Made by a program: the position numbers and the translations under genes
Source of the DNA: Cinnamomum chago
Taxonomy: Eukaryota; Streptophyta; Magnoliopsida; Laurales; Lauraceae
DNA length: 64,000 bases
Assembly: GCA_038049695.1 (NCBI GenBank)
Contig: CP142451.1
Coordinates: 33,774,001 to 33,838,000, forward strand
Direction of reading: 5' to 3'
Notes under the pieces: model-generated
Seen by the model: the letters and a program-made list of their open reading frames with translations, nothing else
What the model was told of the DNA's origin: nothing
Database searches by the model: none
Shown: piece after piece, positions 53,157-64,000 of the stretch
Numbering within the stretch: the first letter of the stretch is position 1
Layout: the number at the start of each line of letters is the position of its first letter

Positions 53157-54250
53157 GGGCTCTTTTAATTCTTTTGGTGATGAGTTTTTATGGACTTCTT
53201 TTTTCTTAATTTCCTTCTCTTTTTTGGGTAATGGGTGATTTTTATTATTGCATAGTCTCTATACAATTTTATAGCTTTGGGTTCTTTTAGTTTTCTTGGT
53301 GATTGGTTTCCATAGGTTGTGGGTTGCCTTTCCTTTCCCTTTTGGCTTTTAATTTATCATTTTTGGGTGTAAAGTTCTCATGTATTTTAAAATGGTTTTA
53401 TTATGCATTTTTTATATATTTTCATTTTTATGTGGTATTTTTTAATGTTTTTATGGATTTTGTTGCTTATTATTGTGAGTTAATTATTTATTTTACTTTC
53501 GTAGGGCTCTTTTAATTCTCTTCATGATGGCTTTTGATAGATTTTTAATTTCTTTTCTTTTGTGGCTTCAATTTTACATTTTTAGGTATTAGGTCCTCAT
53601 ATATTAGTGTGTTTCTACTAAATTTATTCTATCATTGTATTCTTTAAGTATTTTCATTTCTATACGTTTTTTGTAGTTTTTTGGCAATTTTTATTTTTAT
53701 TTTATTTTATTATCATTTCTCAGTTGCTTCTTGGGCTATTTTAGTTTTATTCCTGATGGATTTTCGTGGATTTGTATTTTTCTCTTTTGATGTGGCTTCA
53801 ATTTTCCGTTTTAGGTACTAGATTCTCGTAGATTTATTTGATTATTCTAAACTTCTTTTATTATTGTATTGTCGATGGATCTTCATTTCTATATGTTTTT
53901 ATAGTTTTTTTTTTTTTTTTGTTTCCCTTTTATTTTGAGTATGTCTTATTATTATTTCTAAGTTGATGGGTTCTTTTAGTTTTCATCATGATGGATTTCC
54001 AAGAATTCGTTGGTTCTTATCTTGTCTTTCCCCTTGTGTTTTTAATTTTTGATTTTTTTTTCTCGTGATTTGTTTGTTTCTTTTAAATTTCTTATATTAT
54101 TGGATTATTTATGGATTTTCAATTCTATGATTTATTTCCTTGTCTTCTGAATTTTATTACATTTTTTATGAGTTTATTTTATTTATTTATTTTCCCATCT
54201 TCATTTTTTCTTTAGTTTTCATGGATTTATTGTTCTTCTTCTTTTTTCCA
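53157..54250 (+). repeat. T-rich degenerate tandem repeat, ~230-bp period
   Basis: The phrase GGGCTCTTTTAATTCT...TGATGG recurs near 53157, 53280, 53505, 53733 and 53968, with later spacings of about 225-235 bp. Between the phrases, TGTGGCTTCAATTTTACATTTTTAGGTA and TTTTCATTTCTATANGTTTTT also recur in order. Copies are diverged. The plus strand is over 60 percent T with almost no C runs. No coding is seen. Confidence 0.7.
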
Positions 54251-55790
54251 AATTTTGGGATTGGGTATTGAAATCTCACAGATTTCTTTTTTGTTTGCTC
54301 CTCGGATTGTAACTGAATTCATTACGCATCTTTTCCTCTCTTTCTCTCTCCCTATACAAAATATGCGATTGGTTTTAAAAAAAATTCTGAAGTGCTCTCA
54401 TTTGTAAAATTCATTATAAATACTATAGAATTTGGTTATGATTTCAATTTTTATCAGCTCAATATAGTTAAATTCTCATCATTTTAAATTTTTTATAAAA
54501 TGTTAATATTATGATTATATTGCATGTGCTGAGCATGGAAATATTTTGCTAGTTTCTTATATGAATGCCTTGGACATTGCAAGACAACTCTTTTGAGATT
54601 TATAAGAGGATTGTTTGTACAAAGAAATTTCAGAAAACATTTCATTGTGGTGAATTCTTGACTGCAATATTGACTTTGAAAATTAGTTGGGGAGTGCTAT
54701 GAATTCTTCAAAAACTAACTAACAAAATTGGAATTTGGAGAGTTCTAAAGGTCGAAATTGACATTCTGGACAAATGAATTTTTGGAATTCCTATAATCAA
54801 ATAAGAAATTCTAATCATGCCGAACACAAAAGTTGTATTGCTACTGGAGATTATCAAACATGGAATTCTCATGGGAAGCTCCTCCAAACAAAATGGTTAA
54901 TGTATGATTATGTCACAAAATAATGGCTTTGTCCCCCTCTTTCTTTTCTTAAGAGCACCTTAGTAATGCAAACATCTAAAATGGTAGCAAAATAACAAAA
55001 AAGTAAAAGCTATGGGGTTTCTAAAAGTAATTCAATGTTTTGGGTGGCAACTTACTATGCAAATATCTCACCTAGTGAACTGCTACTAAAATAGTTGCCT
55101 TATATAGTTATTATTTCAATACCTTTTGTAACATTCAATTCATGTACCATAAAGATGAGCACTTTTGTAAAAAAGTTTAACCTAGTCTTTTGTTGAGCTA
55201 TGTCAGCACAAGTCGATCTTTCTTTCATTGACTGAGTCCCCCTTCCATCCTATTCTTCAGTCCTCTTCTCATTTTGTATCGACAAACCTTTCTTCAGTTT
55301 AGAATACAGTAAAATTAATGTAATTTCCTTTTTTCTCAAAAATTGTATTGCTACTCAAGATTTACAACATGTGGAATTTTCATAAGAAACTCCTCAAAAA
55401 ACGTGGCTCTTAAGGGGTTGCTGGACGATTCTATCACAAAAAAAGGTTTTGAAACAGATAAGCATGACAGACAGCTAAGGTAACTTGGATTGCTTCAGTT
55501 AATCTAGCTAATTCTTACTCTGAGTTGATCTCTGATATTTATTTTTTTTATTCCAAAGAGTTGTTTAAAGGTACACTTGTATTTGCATTACTAAATCTCC
55601 TTAAAATAAAAATAAAAATAAACATATAGACAACACCTGAGATTTCTTGATGTATCATGTTGTATGTGGTTCCAATGTCCTCATTCTTTTTAATTAAGGC
55701 AGCATGAATCATGTACTGGTGAAAATAAGCACATTCCACCTCTAGTATGGGCTCAAAGATTGATATCAGTTTCAATTAAAAACAATGAAA
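54251..55790. other. No gene; one spaced direct repeat
   Basis: A phrase of about 65 bp (TTGTATTGCTACTGGAGATTATCAAACATGG...) at 54833..54897 recurs in altered form at 55343..55408. No coding capacity or terminal repeats were found. Confidence 0.4.
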
Positions 55791-55799
55791 TCATATGTT

Positions 55800-56960
55800 A
55801 TATCACCATTGTGTGGGGATAATTTCACAATACCAAAATCGTGCTCAGCTCCGGTAAGAGTACTAGTTCGGCACCTCGGCTCAACCCATCTCGCCCTAAC
55901 GATACTAGGCGAAATTAGGGTTCCGGAGTCAGAATCGTGAACAGAACCCCATTCTGGAAAGGAAACGGCGAGATCTTCAAGATCCATTCCTATGTAATGG
56001 ACTTTTGGTTTTTAGGCCTAATTCCATCGTTCAGGCCTCGAAAAAAGCCGGGAAAGGCATCTCGGCGGCAACAATGCCAGATTACATTTATACAAAGATT
56101 ATATCCGTCCTCGGTAGCTGTACCAGTACGGGTGTTTCGCAGTACCGAGTGGTGCTAAGCTTCGGTAACAGTACCGGCCAGGCGGCTCATCTCGGTTCAG
56201 TGGACAGTATCGGCCAGATAACTCATCTCGGCCAGACTCTTCCACTTCGGCCAGACAGCTCACCTCGGCCAGATAACTCATCTCGGCCAGATAGCTCACT
56301 TCGGCCAGACAGCTCACCTCGGCCAGATAGCTCATCTCGGCCAGATAGCTCACTTCGGCCAGACAGCTCACCTCGGCCAGACAGCTCACTTCGGCCAGAT
56401 AGCTCATCTCGGCCAAATAGCTCACTTCGGCCCAGTACTTCACCTCGGCAAAGTGCTCCATCTAGGCAGCATTGTCAGATGACAAGACAATCACGTTGCA
56501 GTACGAACTGACAAACAGGATGGGCGTCGAACGGTCACATCCACCAAATATCGAGGTATGGGCAGATGGGACATCTACTTTTCACCCACCTTCACTAAAG
56601 AAGCTTCCGGTTGAACTTCTCCCTACATATACAGGCAAGAGGTAAACTCAACGGGAGGTATGTCATGGAGGCTCACACACAGTGCAGGGAGGTTCAGACA
56701 CAGGGACCTCCCTTACTCTGAGCTCTCTCTTATTCTCCACCTCACTTCACCCTTTGTTCAGTGCCAGCACTAACTCAGGCGTCGGAGGGCCTTGCGCTGC
56801 CAGCAGCCAGGGTCCCTGACCGTTGCTTCTCCTCCCTTTTCCAGGTTCCAGGCGTCTGATCCTTCTCCCAAGCTTCCAACAACTCCACATCATCTGAGTC
56901 CTTCCCTGAAGCGGACAGCTCTCTCCAGTCATTTGGATAAGTCCTCAAAGGCACCCCCTA
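55800..56960 (+). mobile_element. LTR segment, Ty3/gypsy Tat-like
   Basis: The phrase CACTAACTCAGGCGTCGGAGGG (56768..56789) is typical of the transcribed LTR part of Tat-lineage gypsy elements. It lies about 145 bp after a TATA-like CTACATATACAGG (56621), followed by CT-rich sequence. The upstream part contains the 18-bp array. I could not identify the exact LTR ends, a PBS or coding sequence, so it may be a solo or truncated LTR. Confidence 0.55.
56180..56465 (+). repeat. 18-bp minisatellite (CTCGGCCAGATAGCTCAT), ~15 units
   Basis: Consecutive 18-bp units differ mainly at three sites: CTC/TTC at the first position, AGATA/AGACA, and the last base or two. Both strands stay open through the array; on the plus strand it reads a repeated six-residue RPDSSx. 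This is because the unit is a multiple of three, and I see no sign of a real protein. Confidence 0.92.
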
Positions 56961-57049
56961 ATCTTATGAGTGATATTTTTTGCACTTACAACCATTATTC
57001 CTTGTTGGGTTAATTGCATGTGTTCTTAGTTAGAGCATGTTGCAAGGAA

Positions 57050-57730
57050 TCCTATACACTCTTCAATGACTTGAAAAGATGTCATAATCATTCACTACAA
57101 ATAAGATAAATACAATTGATGCAGAGAACTATCAGATTAAAAATAGAATGGCAAAGGAGCAATTAGAAAAGGAGCAATAAACATACCCAAATTGAACAGC
57201 CTCGTGAAGATTACGCCATTACATGTATAAATGATCCAAAGACGAAAATCTCAGCACCCTTTCAATCATACCTCAAACTTTTGTCAAATCAAATAACACA
57301 AAATCTAAGAAAAATGCCAAATTGCTGGAAGATCAACATATATTTGGACTTTTGGGAGGTGTTAACCCAATGTATGAACAAATTCGCACACAAGTAACAA
57401 GTAAGGATCCATTACAGCCCCCCCCCCCCCCCCTATTGGTAAATTAATTTTCTTGCTTTAAGGAGAGGAGAGTTGTCAGTTGGTTATGACTCAAACTTGA
57501 CATTACACCTGAGAGATTTGCTCTTGCAAATAATAATATCAACAATGTAATGCCAACAATGGTAGCTATGGTGCAAATTGTGGAGGCAAAGAGCGTGACA
57601 GTGGCAACGGTGCAAAATAATAATGGGGGAGGACGTTCAGGTGGCTATGGTGGGAAAGCTAGTCGTGGTTAAGGAGGACTGCCACCCAACGCTAGACAGG
57701 GTTAGAGTGGACAATCTAACTCCAATCGTA
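57050..57730 (+). pseudogene. copia gag relic
   Basis: Broken plus-strand frames show AKLLEDQHIFGLLGGVNPMYEQ, then QVTSKDPL followed by EESCQLVMT, resembling the copia gag segment before the zinc knuckle. A Gly/Asn-rich stretch (57530..57670) follows. A run of 17 C (57418..57434) interrupts the frame. No RT follows. Confidence 0.5.
57418..57434 (+). repeat. Poly-C tract, 17 bases
   Basis: An uninterrupted C run is unusual in this AT-rich region. It could also be a sequencing or assembly length error. Confidence 0.9.
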
Positions 57731-57734
57731 TTTA

Positions 57735-60170
57735 ACCTTTTTCCACAAAATTAAGGTATGTTAGGTAACGAGATCATAAAGGAGATGAAAGGTGATTTCC
57801 ATGGTATCTACCAATATCTATGTTCGGTGCTGGCAAATCCCCAATAATTTTGGCCAAATCAAATTGTCACTTCTGATGATTCCGAGATTTGACCTCACCA
57901 CTTCGGAATTGCAAAATGCCGAGTCAAAAGAGAGGCGTATAAAAGGAAAAATGCTCACCCCTTGATTTCTCACTCACACTCGATTGCAATCTTGTGTATC
58001 CTGCGAAAGAGTTTATGTACCTTTGCAGTCATCTTCTCTCCATTCTACAGTTTCCTCTTTACTCTTTGACGTAACTCACTCTCTCTCTCTCCTCTATTTC
58101 TCTTCCCAACTCTCTTTCTCTTTCTTCCCTCTATGAGGCCCCACCCTTGTGGACCCTCACTTCTTTTAAATTTGTATAAATTATAGTATATGATATTTAA
58201 TTATACTAATTAATAGGGGTTAGCAAGGGTAGCTTAGTATATTCCTATGATTTTAGCCTATTTTATAGGAATTAGTCTCTTTTTTTGTATTTTATAAGTT
58301 TTATAGTGTTAAATGGACTTGAATAGGTTTGTTAGTTAGTTAAAGGCCCTTGCTAGTAATTAGATTCATTAGGAGGTGATCTAATCGCTGGTTCCCAAGT
58401 GTAAGGCCATCAATTTTGTAGTTTTATCCCATGATCGGGATCATATCCATAGGGAGTTGTTAGTCATACCCATCCTAATAAAAACTAGAACTAGCCTAAA
58501 TAGAAGCTATACATCAATTGAACTTCTAAAATAAAGTGTCTCAAAAATAAAATAAAATTAATTACATCCCATCAAACAATTATGCTTTAAATAAAAAGTC
58601 TTAATCTAAAAATAACTTAGACTATACTAATACTAAAGACTGCAAAAGAATAGATTGATTAGACCATCAATATAATAAAAGAGAAAACAATCAGAATTAA
58701 TAAGAATGAAAAAAAAAAAAGAAAAAGAAAAGATGGATCTAGATTTCCAATCTTCAACAATCAAACTCCATGCTTAGGGACATAAAATTAAATGAAAACC
58801 ACAACATCAAGCATAACCTTTCACTTTATGTAAACACGTTGTGTTGATCCATTAATAATCACTAATGAGACTCATAAATTTTATTTATTTTATGACCATC
58901 TCTAAGAACATGAACAAGAGCTTAAGAAATCAGAAAATCTAAATAAACAACTCACCTACTACTCTAGCTACGTGAAACATCAAGTCAAGGGAGCATCTGG
59001 CATGGAATACATCATCTCTTGAAGGCTTGACCAACACTAACTAGACTTAAGTGGCGGATGAGAGAGAGAGAGAGAAGAGGTGATGAGAGAAGCGGCTTTT
59101 TTTCCAAGGGGGTTGCTGGCGGATGAGAGAGAGAGAGAAGAGGTGATGAGAGAAGCGGCTTTTTTTCCAAGGGGGTTGCTCATTCTGAAATAGTTTTTGA
59201 GCTCTCTTTTGATAAGAGACTTCTTCTACTAGGACTCTCTTTCCTTTGCTTGATCCATAAGCAACAAATTTAAATTTCAAAGAGATTTGATCACTTCATC
59301 TTCTCATATCAAATGATAGGCCTTCTAGAAGCTTCACATGGAAAGAGAGAGAACTCTCTTTTTGCATCCAAGAGTTTGAGTCCAATTGTATTCCCGAGTA
59401 AAAAATGTCAGCAGTAACTTCCGGAGGTCAGATCTCCCTCATTTTAGCTCCAATTTATGCAATTTTGAGTCTACGAACATCTACTTTGAATAAGCTATCC
59501 ATCCGTGGGTAGATTGGGCCGATTCAATGGCTAGATTGAGAGTAATTACCGTTAAAATCTCTTGCCCCTATAGAAATCTAGGAATAATCTCTCCTTATCT
59601 TCATCTCCTAGTTTGTTTAGGTCTCTTCTTCTCATAATTCAAATTATCTTCAAACCTTTATTGATCTTTCTGTCATATTCACACACATCTCCTTCTTTAA
59701 TTTGAATTTGAATAATGATAGAGGAGAGAGTCTAAAAACTTTATCACACAAGGAGATAGAGAGTATTCTTCAAATTCGCAACACAAGTGGGAAGTGGGGC
59801 CCTTCTTAGGTGGTAGTCTCCTACAAAAGAATGAAATTAATGTAATTAATTAATTTATGTGAGACTATATGAAAATCATGCATGGGACCCGACTAGGCTT
59901 TCAATGTGCCCAATTAAGTTATGATGCAAGAGAATAATGCACTTTTGAAAATAAAAAAGTTTAATTGGTGGGATGATCTAGTCGCCCAAAACCTTAATTT
60001 CATGAAATGCATGCAATCGAACCAATTTGCACTCATTTTGAACTAATTTCCAATTTAATGCACAAATGCATGAAATCATGGAATTTTATGCAATTGAATG
60101 TGAATTGGCCTAATTAAGTTCGCTAATGTACATGAAATGATGACTTTATGTGTTAATTTTGTGGACCTAT
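57735..60170. other. No gene; possible LTR promoter near 57936 and a 65-bp tandem duplication
   Basis: GCGTATAAAAGG at 57933..57944, followed by CT-rich DNA, looks like an LTR or gene promoter, but no partner sequence was found. At 59053..59117 and 59118..59180 a ~65-bp unit (GGCGGATGAGAGAGAGAG...AAGGGGGTTGCT) is repeated almost exactly. Confidence 0.4.
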
Positions 60171-60171
60171 C

Positions 60172-61981
60172 ACACCCCGCAATCAGAAATATGCGATCTA
60201 GAGTAGAAGGTAAAACTAACCTAACTTATGCAAATGCAATTACAATGACTAAAATGATGCCACTTTCGCAGGCACTCTAGATCGCATTTAGCATATGCAG
60301 CAAGCCTTTAAACCCCCCAAGTTTCCCCTAGTGGACGAGTTGTGCCTCGTGAGGGTTTGCAGCGAACATGCCCACAAAATTCATTTACCTTAAAAACAAA
60401 ACGAAATTCAAAGGAAAGTTTTTCAAAAGACGATTGAGTCGAATCAGATACCTTGAATCCTTGAATAATCAAGATTTTAAACTTTTCAAAATCTGGTTCA
60501 CGTTTATGTTTTCAAATCTTTTCAAAAATTATACCAAAACTTTGCATGCCTTGTGCTAGTGTATAGATCAAATCAAACTTTTAAATGTTCTATGATAACG
60601 CCGTGAATTCAAAATTCTCTTTCAAATTTTTCGACTCTCCTAAATACGAGGAAATATAAGTCTCCTCTAAAGGCTACTATGACAGCTTTCATACTAATGT
60701 TTTTTCAAAGGCTGTGAGATGCATCTCTCCTCTCTTTCTTTTCCTTTTTCCTTTTTTTGAAAAATAGGGTTCCTTTGAGGTGATTTTTCTTTACACACAA
60801 GACATAGGGGTAAGCCCACATCGTATATATTTCACCTATTTCAAGTTTGTGCATCCCTTATCATCAAATTTTTTTAACGGTCCCAACAATAGGCAGCCCT
60901 ATTCAATTCGCCTGAATTAATTCATTGGTTTTGGCATGGTCGGTCATGGCCGTGGATTTGATGATGAGCTTGGACTATGCATTGGACTTGGATACCGGAT
61001 CTTGTATGGATATATTAGACAGACACAAACATTTATTTGTTTCCTCAAGTTGGCATTAAACATTCACTCGGTTGTTATAAGCTTAGCCTTTGACTGATTC
61101 TCCTTGGTGGGAGTTATTTATTGTGGATACTGCTATCATGATGAGCTATGGTTTGACGGTCGGTGGACTCCAGTATCGGTTTATATACTTCTTTGAGTTG
61201 CTATACTATTATTATTATTGTCGGCGCTTGTCATCCCTTGCATTGTACTTTATTTTCCTTGCCATGACTGATTTACAGTATGGGAGGGCCATGGCATAAT
61301 ATCATGCAGTGACTAGCTCGTGTGAATGTGCCATATTAATAGATGGTGAGATTAGATGCTTTACTTTCATACTGGTTCAATATGCTATACTTTGCATGAT
61401 TGCCTAGTAATGTACTATTGTTACTCTTATGATATTATCATCGTCTCTATTCTCTTTTGATGTGTTCATCTTATATTACTTGTATACAGTGACTTGGTAG
61501 ATCCGTGGATCTAACCCATCATTTGACGCTTAGCTATAATTCTCGACCCCGAGGGTGAAACGCTTCTTGAGGCGCCCGTAGCGCATGAGTACAGGTGGGG
61601 ACCGATCGATTAGGAGTTTGAGCCAAAGACTGGAGTGCCTATACTAGGGGCAGAGTGACACCTTATTTGGGTTTTTCAATGACCTTTGTGGTGAGCAGGG
61701 TGGGATTACTCATTTGATTTGTACTCTTATTTTATACTTTGAGATTAGCATTGACTGATACCCTGCTATATTTGACTCATGGAGTTTGATACCTTAACAA
61801 CTTCTGGATTATATGTTATTGCTTCCGCACTTAACCATTACTTACATATGTTGTTAAAAAGTTTTAAATTGGACTTCACTGTAGACCTACAATATTGGAA
61901 GTTCCCTGATTATTCTGGAAGTAGCCCACCAAATTCAAGTACCTTGGCAGTAAACTTGGCATTCGGAATTGGAGCGTTACA
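60172..61981 (+). mobile_element. Probable Ty3/gypsy (Del/Tekay-like) LTR
   Basis: The left end ATCACACCCCGCAATCAG and the right end GGCATTCGGAATTGGAGCGTTACA have the style of Del/Tekay LTRs, about 1.8 kb apart. No internal coding region is adjacent. The flanking 5-mers do not match, so either the left border is off by some bases or it is a truncated LTR. Compare with the clean solo LTR at 2719..4897. Confidence 0.45.
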
Positions 61982-62344
61982 CCCTCTCTCTCTCATATTT
62001 CCTTTGACCAAGCCCAACAACTCCAGGATCTGGCAAACCCCTCCCAATGCCGAACCCGCTCGCTCTCCTATCGAGCCCAACCCCCATTAATTCTCTCTCC
62101 TTTTCTCAAAGTATCTTCCCCCCACTCACTCTCCATCTCTCCAACCAATACTCTTCTAAGCGATACTCATTCCTCTCTCTATATATCTTGTTGCACCACC
62201 CTCTTTTTGTCCCCATGCTGTCCACTTTGATTTTTTTTTATTTGAATTTTCTCATGTATACGTTTTTAATGATGAATTAATTATTTTTTAATGATTATTT
62301 AATATGAAATTTCTACATGTCCTTTTTTATAATTAAATTTCTAC

Positions 62345-64000
62345 ATGTTCTTTTATTGGCCTATTGGAAACAAGGGTGAAGCAATCGTCTTTGCATTCTA
62401 CTAGAATTTATTTTCTTCTGAATGGATGGTTAGATGAATCTAATATTTCTTGTTCTTCTTATGCTCGTATCTTGATCATGTGGAATCCAAGAGAAGCTTC
62501 AGTTCAGGTTCTTGAATGGGGATCTCAATTTATGCATTGCTATGTATCCCTTAAAAATGCATCATATTTTTTAACAATTTGTTATGCTTCAAATAACTAT
62601 CTTTGGAGATGTGAGTTTTGAAAGGTTAGGAGGGACTCTTCCTACAGTTTCAAACATGTCTAATCTATATCAATGTATTAGAGCTTATTGGTTGCAAGAT
62701 CTTCAGCTTGGTGGCTTAAGATATTCTTGGTCTAATTCTGGAACTGGTTGCTCTCAAATAGAATATAAATTGGATAGAGCTCTTGTGAATGGGGCATTTA
62801 GTCAGGCTTTCTACTAAAAAGGGGAAATTGCGGTACCAAGCCTATAGGTAATTTTTCCCTTATCTTCATACAAATAAATATGTCATCCAGTCGAAACCCA
62901 TTCAGGTATTTAAATTTTTGGGCAAAATGTCTGGGGTATTTTCAAATGTTAATGATGCTTGAACTCCAAATGTTAGTGGTTCTCCATTGTTTTGTGTGGT
63001 TACAAAGCTGAAGAGGGTAAAATCTGCTTTGAAAGAATGGAGACAATCTCATGTTCCTCTTCATGCAAAAATTCAGGTTACTTGTTTTCATTTGGACGAA
63101 TTACATTGTAGGGTGTGTGGTGATCTTGGAAATTTAAATCTTATTCTTTTGGAAAAATCAACTAGGACAACCTTGGCATAGTATTTAAGGGCTAAAGAAA
63201 GTACCTTTAAGCAAAAGTCTAGAGACTTGGCTATTAATTTCGGAGATTGAATACTCGGTATTTCCATGGCTTAATGAAGTCTAGGCACAATGCTTCATAT
63301 ATATATCAAACTATTGATGACGAGGTATTATCTATTATGATAGTCATGGTATTGAGCAAGTGTTTATCTCTCATTTTCAAAAGATTCTTGCTCCTCACTT
63401 AAATGATTCATCCTAACATTGACTTTGTGGAGCCTTTTGCGCATCTGTCTACTAAGGATGTAAATACTCTTTCTAAGCCGATTACTCGGGAGGAGATTGA
63501 ATTTGCAGTTAAAAATGTGAACCCGAATAAATCCCCTAAATCGGGTGGGTTCAATTCATATTTTTATAAGGTGTGTTGGCAGATTTTTTGTGCTGTTATT
63601 CGTGACTTCTTCCAATCGATGCTAAATCAATTGAATGCAATTTTTGTAGTTCTTGTGCCTAAAGGAGATAATAATATTTCCCCGGATAAGTACATGCCAA
63701 TTTCTCTTACAAATGAATTGTACAAGATTATTACTCGGGTTTTGGTGGCCAGTCTCAAGCATTTAATAGAGAAGTTGATTGGCCCTATGCAATCAACGTT
63801 TATTCCTGGGAGGACAATTTCAAACAATATTCTCCATGCTCAAAATCTCCTTCATAAATTTCATTTGAGTTCTAGAGCTCCAAGGATGTGTCTTAAGTTG
63901 GATCATGCAAAGGCATATGATAGCATTCGCTAGGAATTTTTGAAAGTTGTTGTCTATGCTTTGCAGTTTCCTCATCATATTATTTCCTTGATCATGATGT
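62345..64000 (+). mobile_element. LINE copy D, runs off the window
   Basis: Plus-strand pieces in LINE order are: endonuclease at 62350..62621 (LLETRVKQSS..., ILIMWNPREASVQVLEWG), continuing in other frames at 62584..62817 (LGGLRYSWSNSGTG, YKLDRALVNG); a spacer at 62987..63181 (LKEWRQSH); and RT at 63403..63933 (ITREEIEFAVKNVNPNKSPK, FVVLVPKGDN, KYMPISLTNELYKI, IPGRTISNNIL, CLKLDHAKAYDSI). Several frameshifts, at least one internal deletion in RT and a stop at 63931 show it is dead. The rest of RT should follow to the right of the window. Confidence 0.82.

Noticed and set aside
56005-56511. 168-codon plus frame and 120-codon minus frame of repeated short peptides
   Set aside because: Both come from the 18-bp minisatellite in an LTR; there is no start context, no conserved domain and no neighbouring coding.

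Overview
The window is nuclear DNA of a flowering plant with a large, transposon-filled genome. The evidence is GT-AG introns, a plant-type alanine aminotransferase (AlaAT) gene, and plant LINE, copia, gypsy, hAT, MULE and Harbinger-like elements. I cannot name the species. Nothing in the window is bacterial.

Only one ordinary host gene is recognisable: the 5' part of AlaAT on the minus strand. Five consecutive exons fit the family and keep one reading frame: exon 1 at 50802..50945, exon 2 at 47763..47813, exon 3 at 46995..47045, exon 4 at 17611..17676 and exon 5 at 17456..17517. Intron 3 is about 29.3 kb. Intron 5 is longer than 17.4 kb and leaves the window on the left, so the catalytic two thirds of the gene are not here.

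Left part (1..17455, intron 5 if the gene continues leftward): a small inverted-repeat element, a complete gypsy-type solo LTR (2719..4897, 5-bp duplication GAGTT), a minus-strand LINE (6268..10036) cut by two TIR elements with TTA/TAA duplications, LTR-like debris, and a very young copia element (12598..17328, apparently identical LTRs, duplication ATTAC) that has lost most of gag.

Intron 3 (17677..46994): a LINE relic, a hairpin element in a TA microsatellite, and a full-length-sized LINE in pieces between about 19941 and 41360. That LINE was invaded by a gag-only LTR element (36096..39266) and by an Ac-like hAT element (23725..35883). The hAT element was itself invaded by a 7.0-kb Mutator-like element (25120..32136, 9-bp duplication TGAGAATAA). 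The order of nesting is gene > LINE > hAT > MULE. The MULE has an intact-looking four-exon plant-mobile-domain gene and a convergent transposase gene with a SWIM zinc finger and an OTU protease-like domain. Three arrays with an exact 33-bp period occupy its non-coding segments. Further right are a copia/gypsy patchwork and a 1.45-kb Harbinger-like element.

Right part (50946..64000, upstream of AlaAT): a short promoter region with a G-box, a hairpin element, a 776-bp hAT-type MITE with an 8-bp duplication, a T-rich degenerate tandem repeat, LTR segments (one with an 18-bp minisatellite), a copia gag relic, and a plus-strand LINE that runs off the right end.
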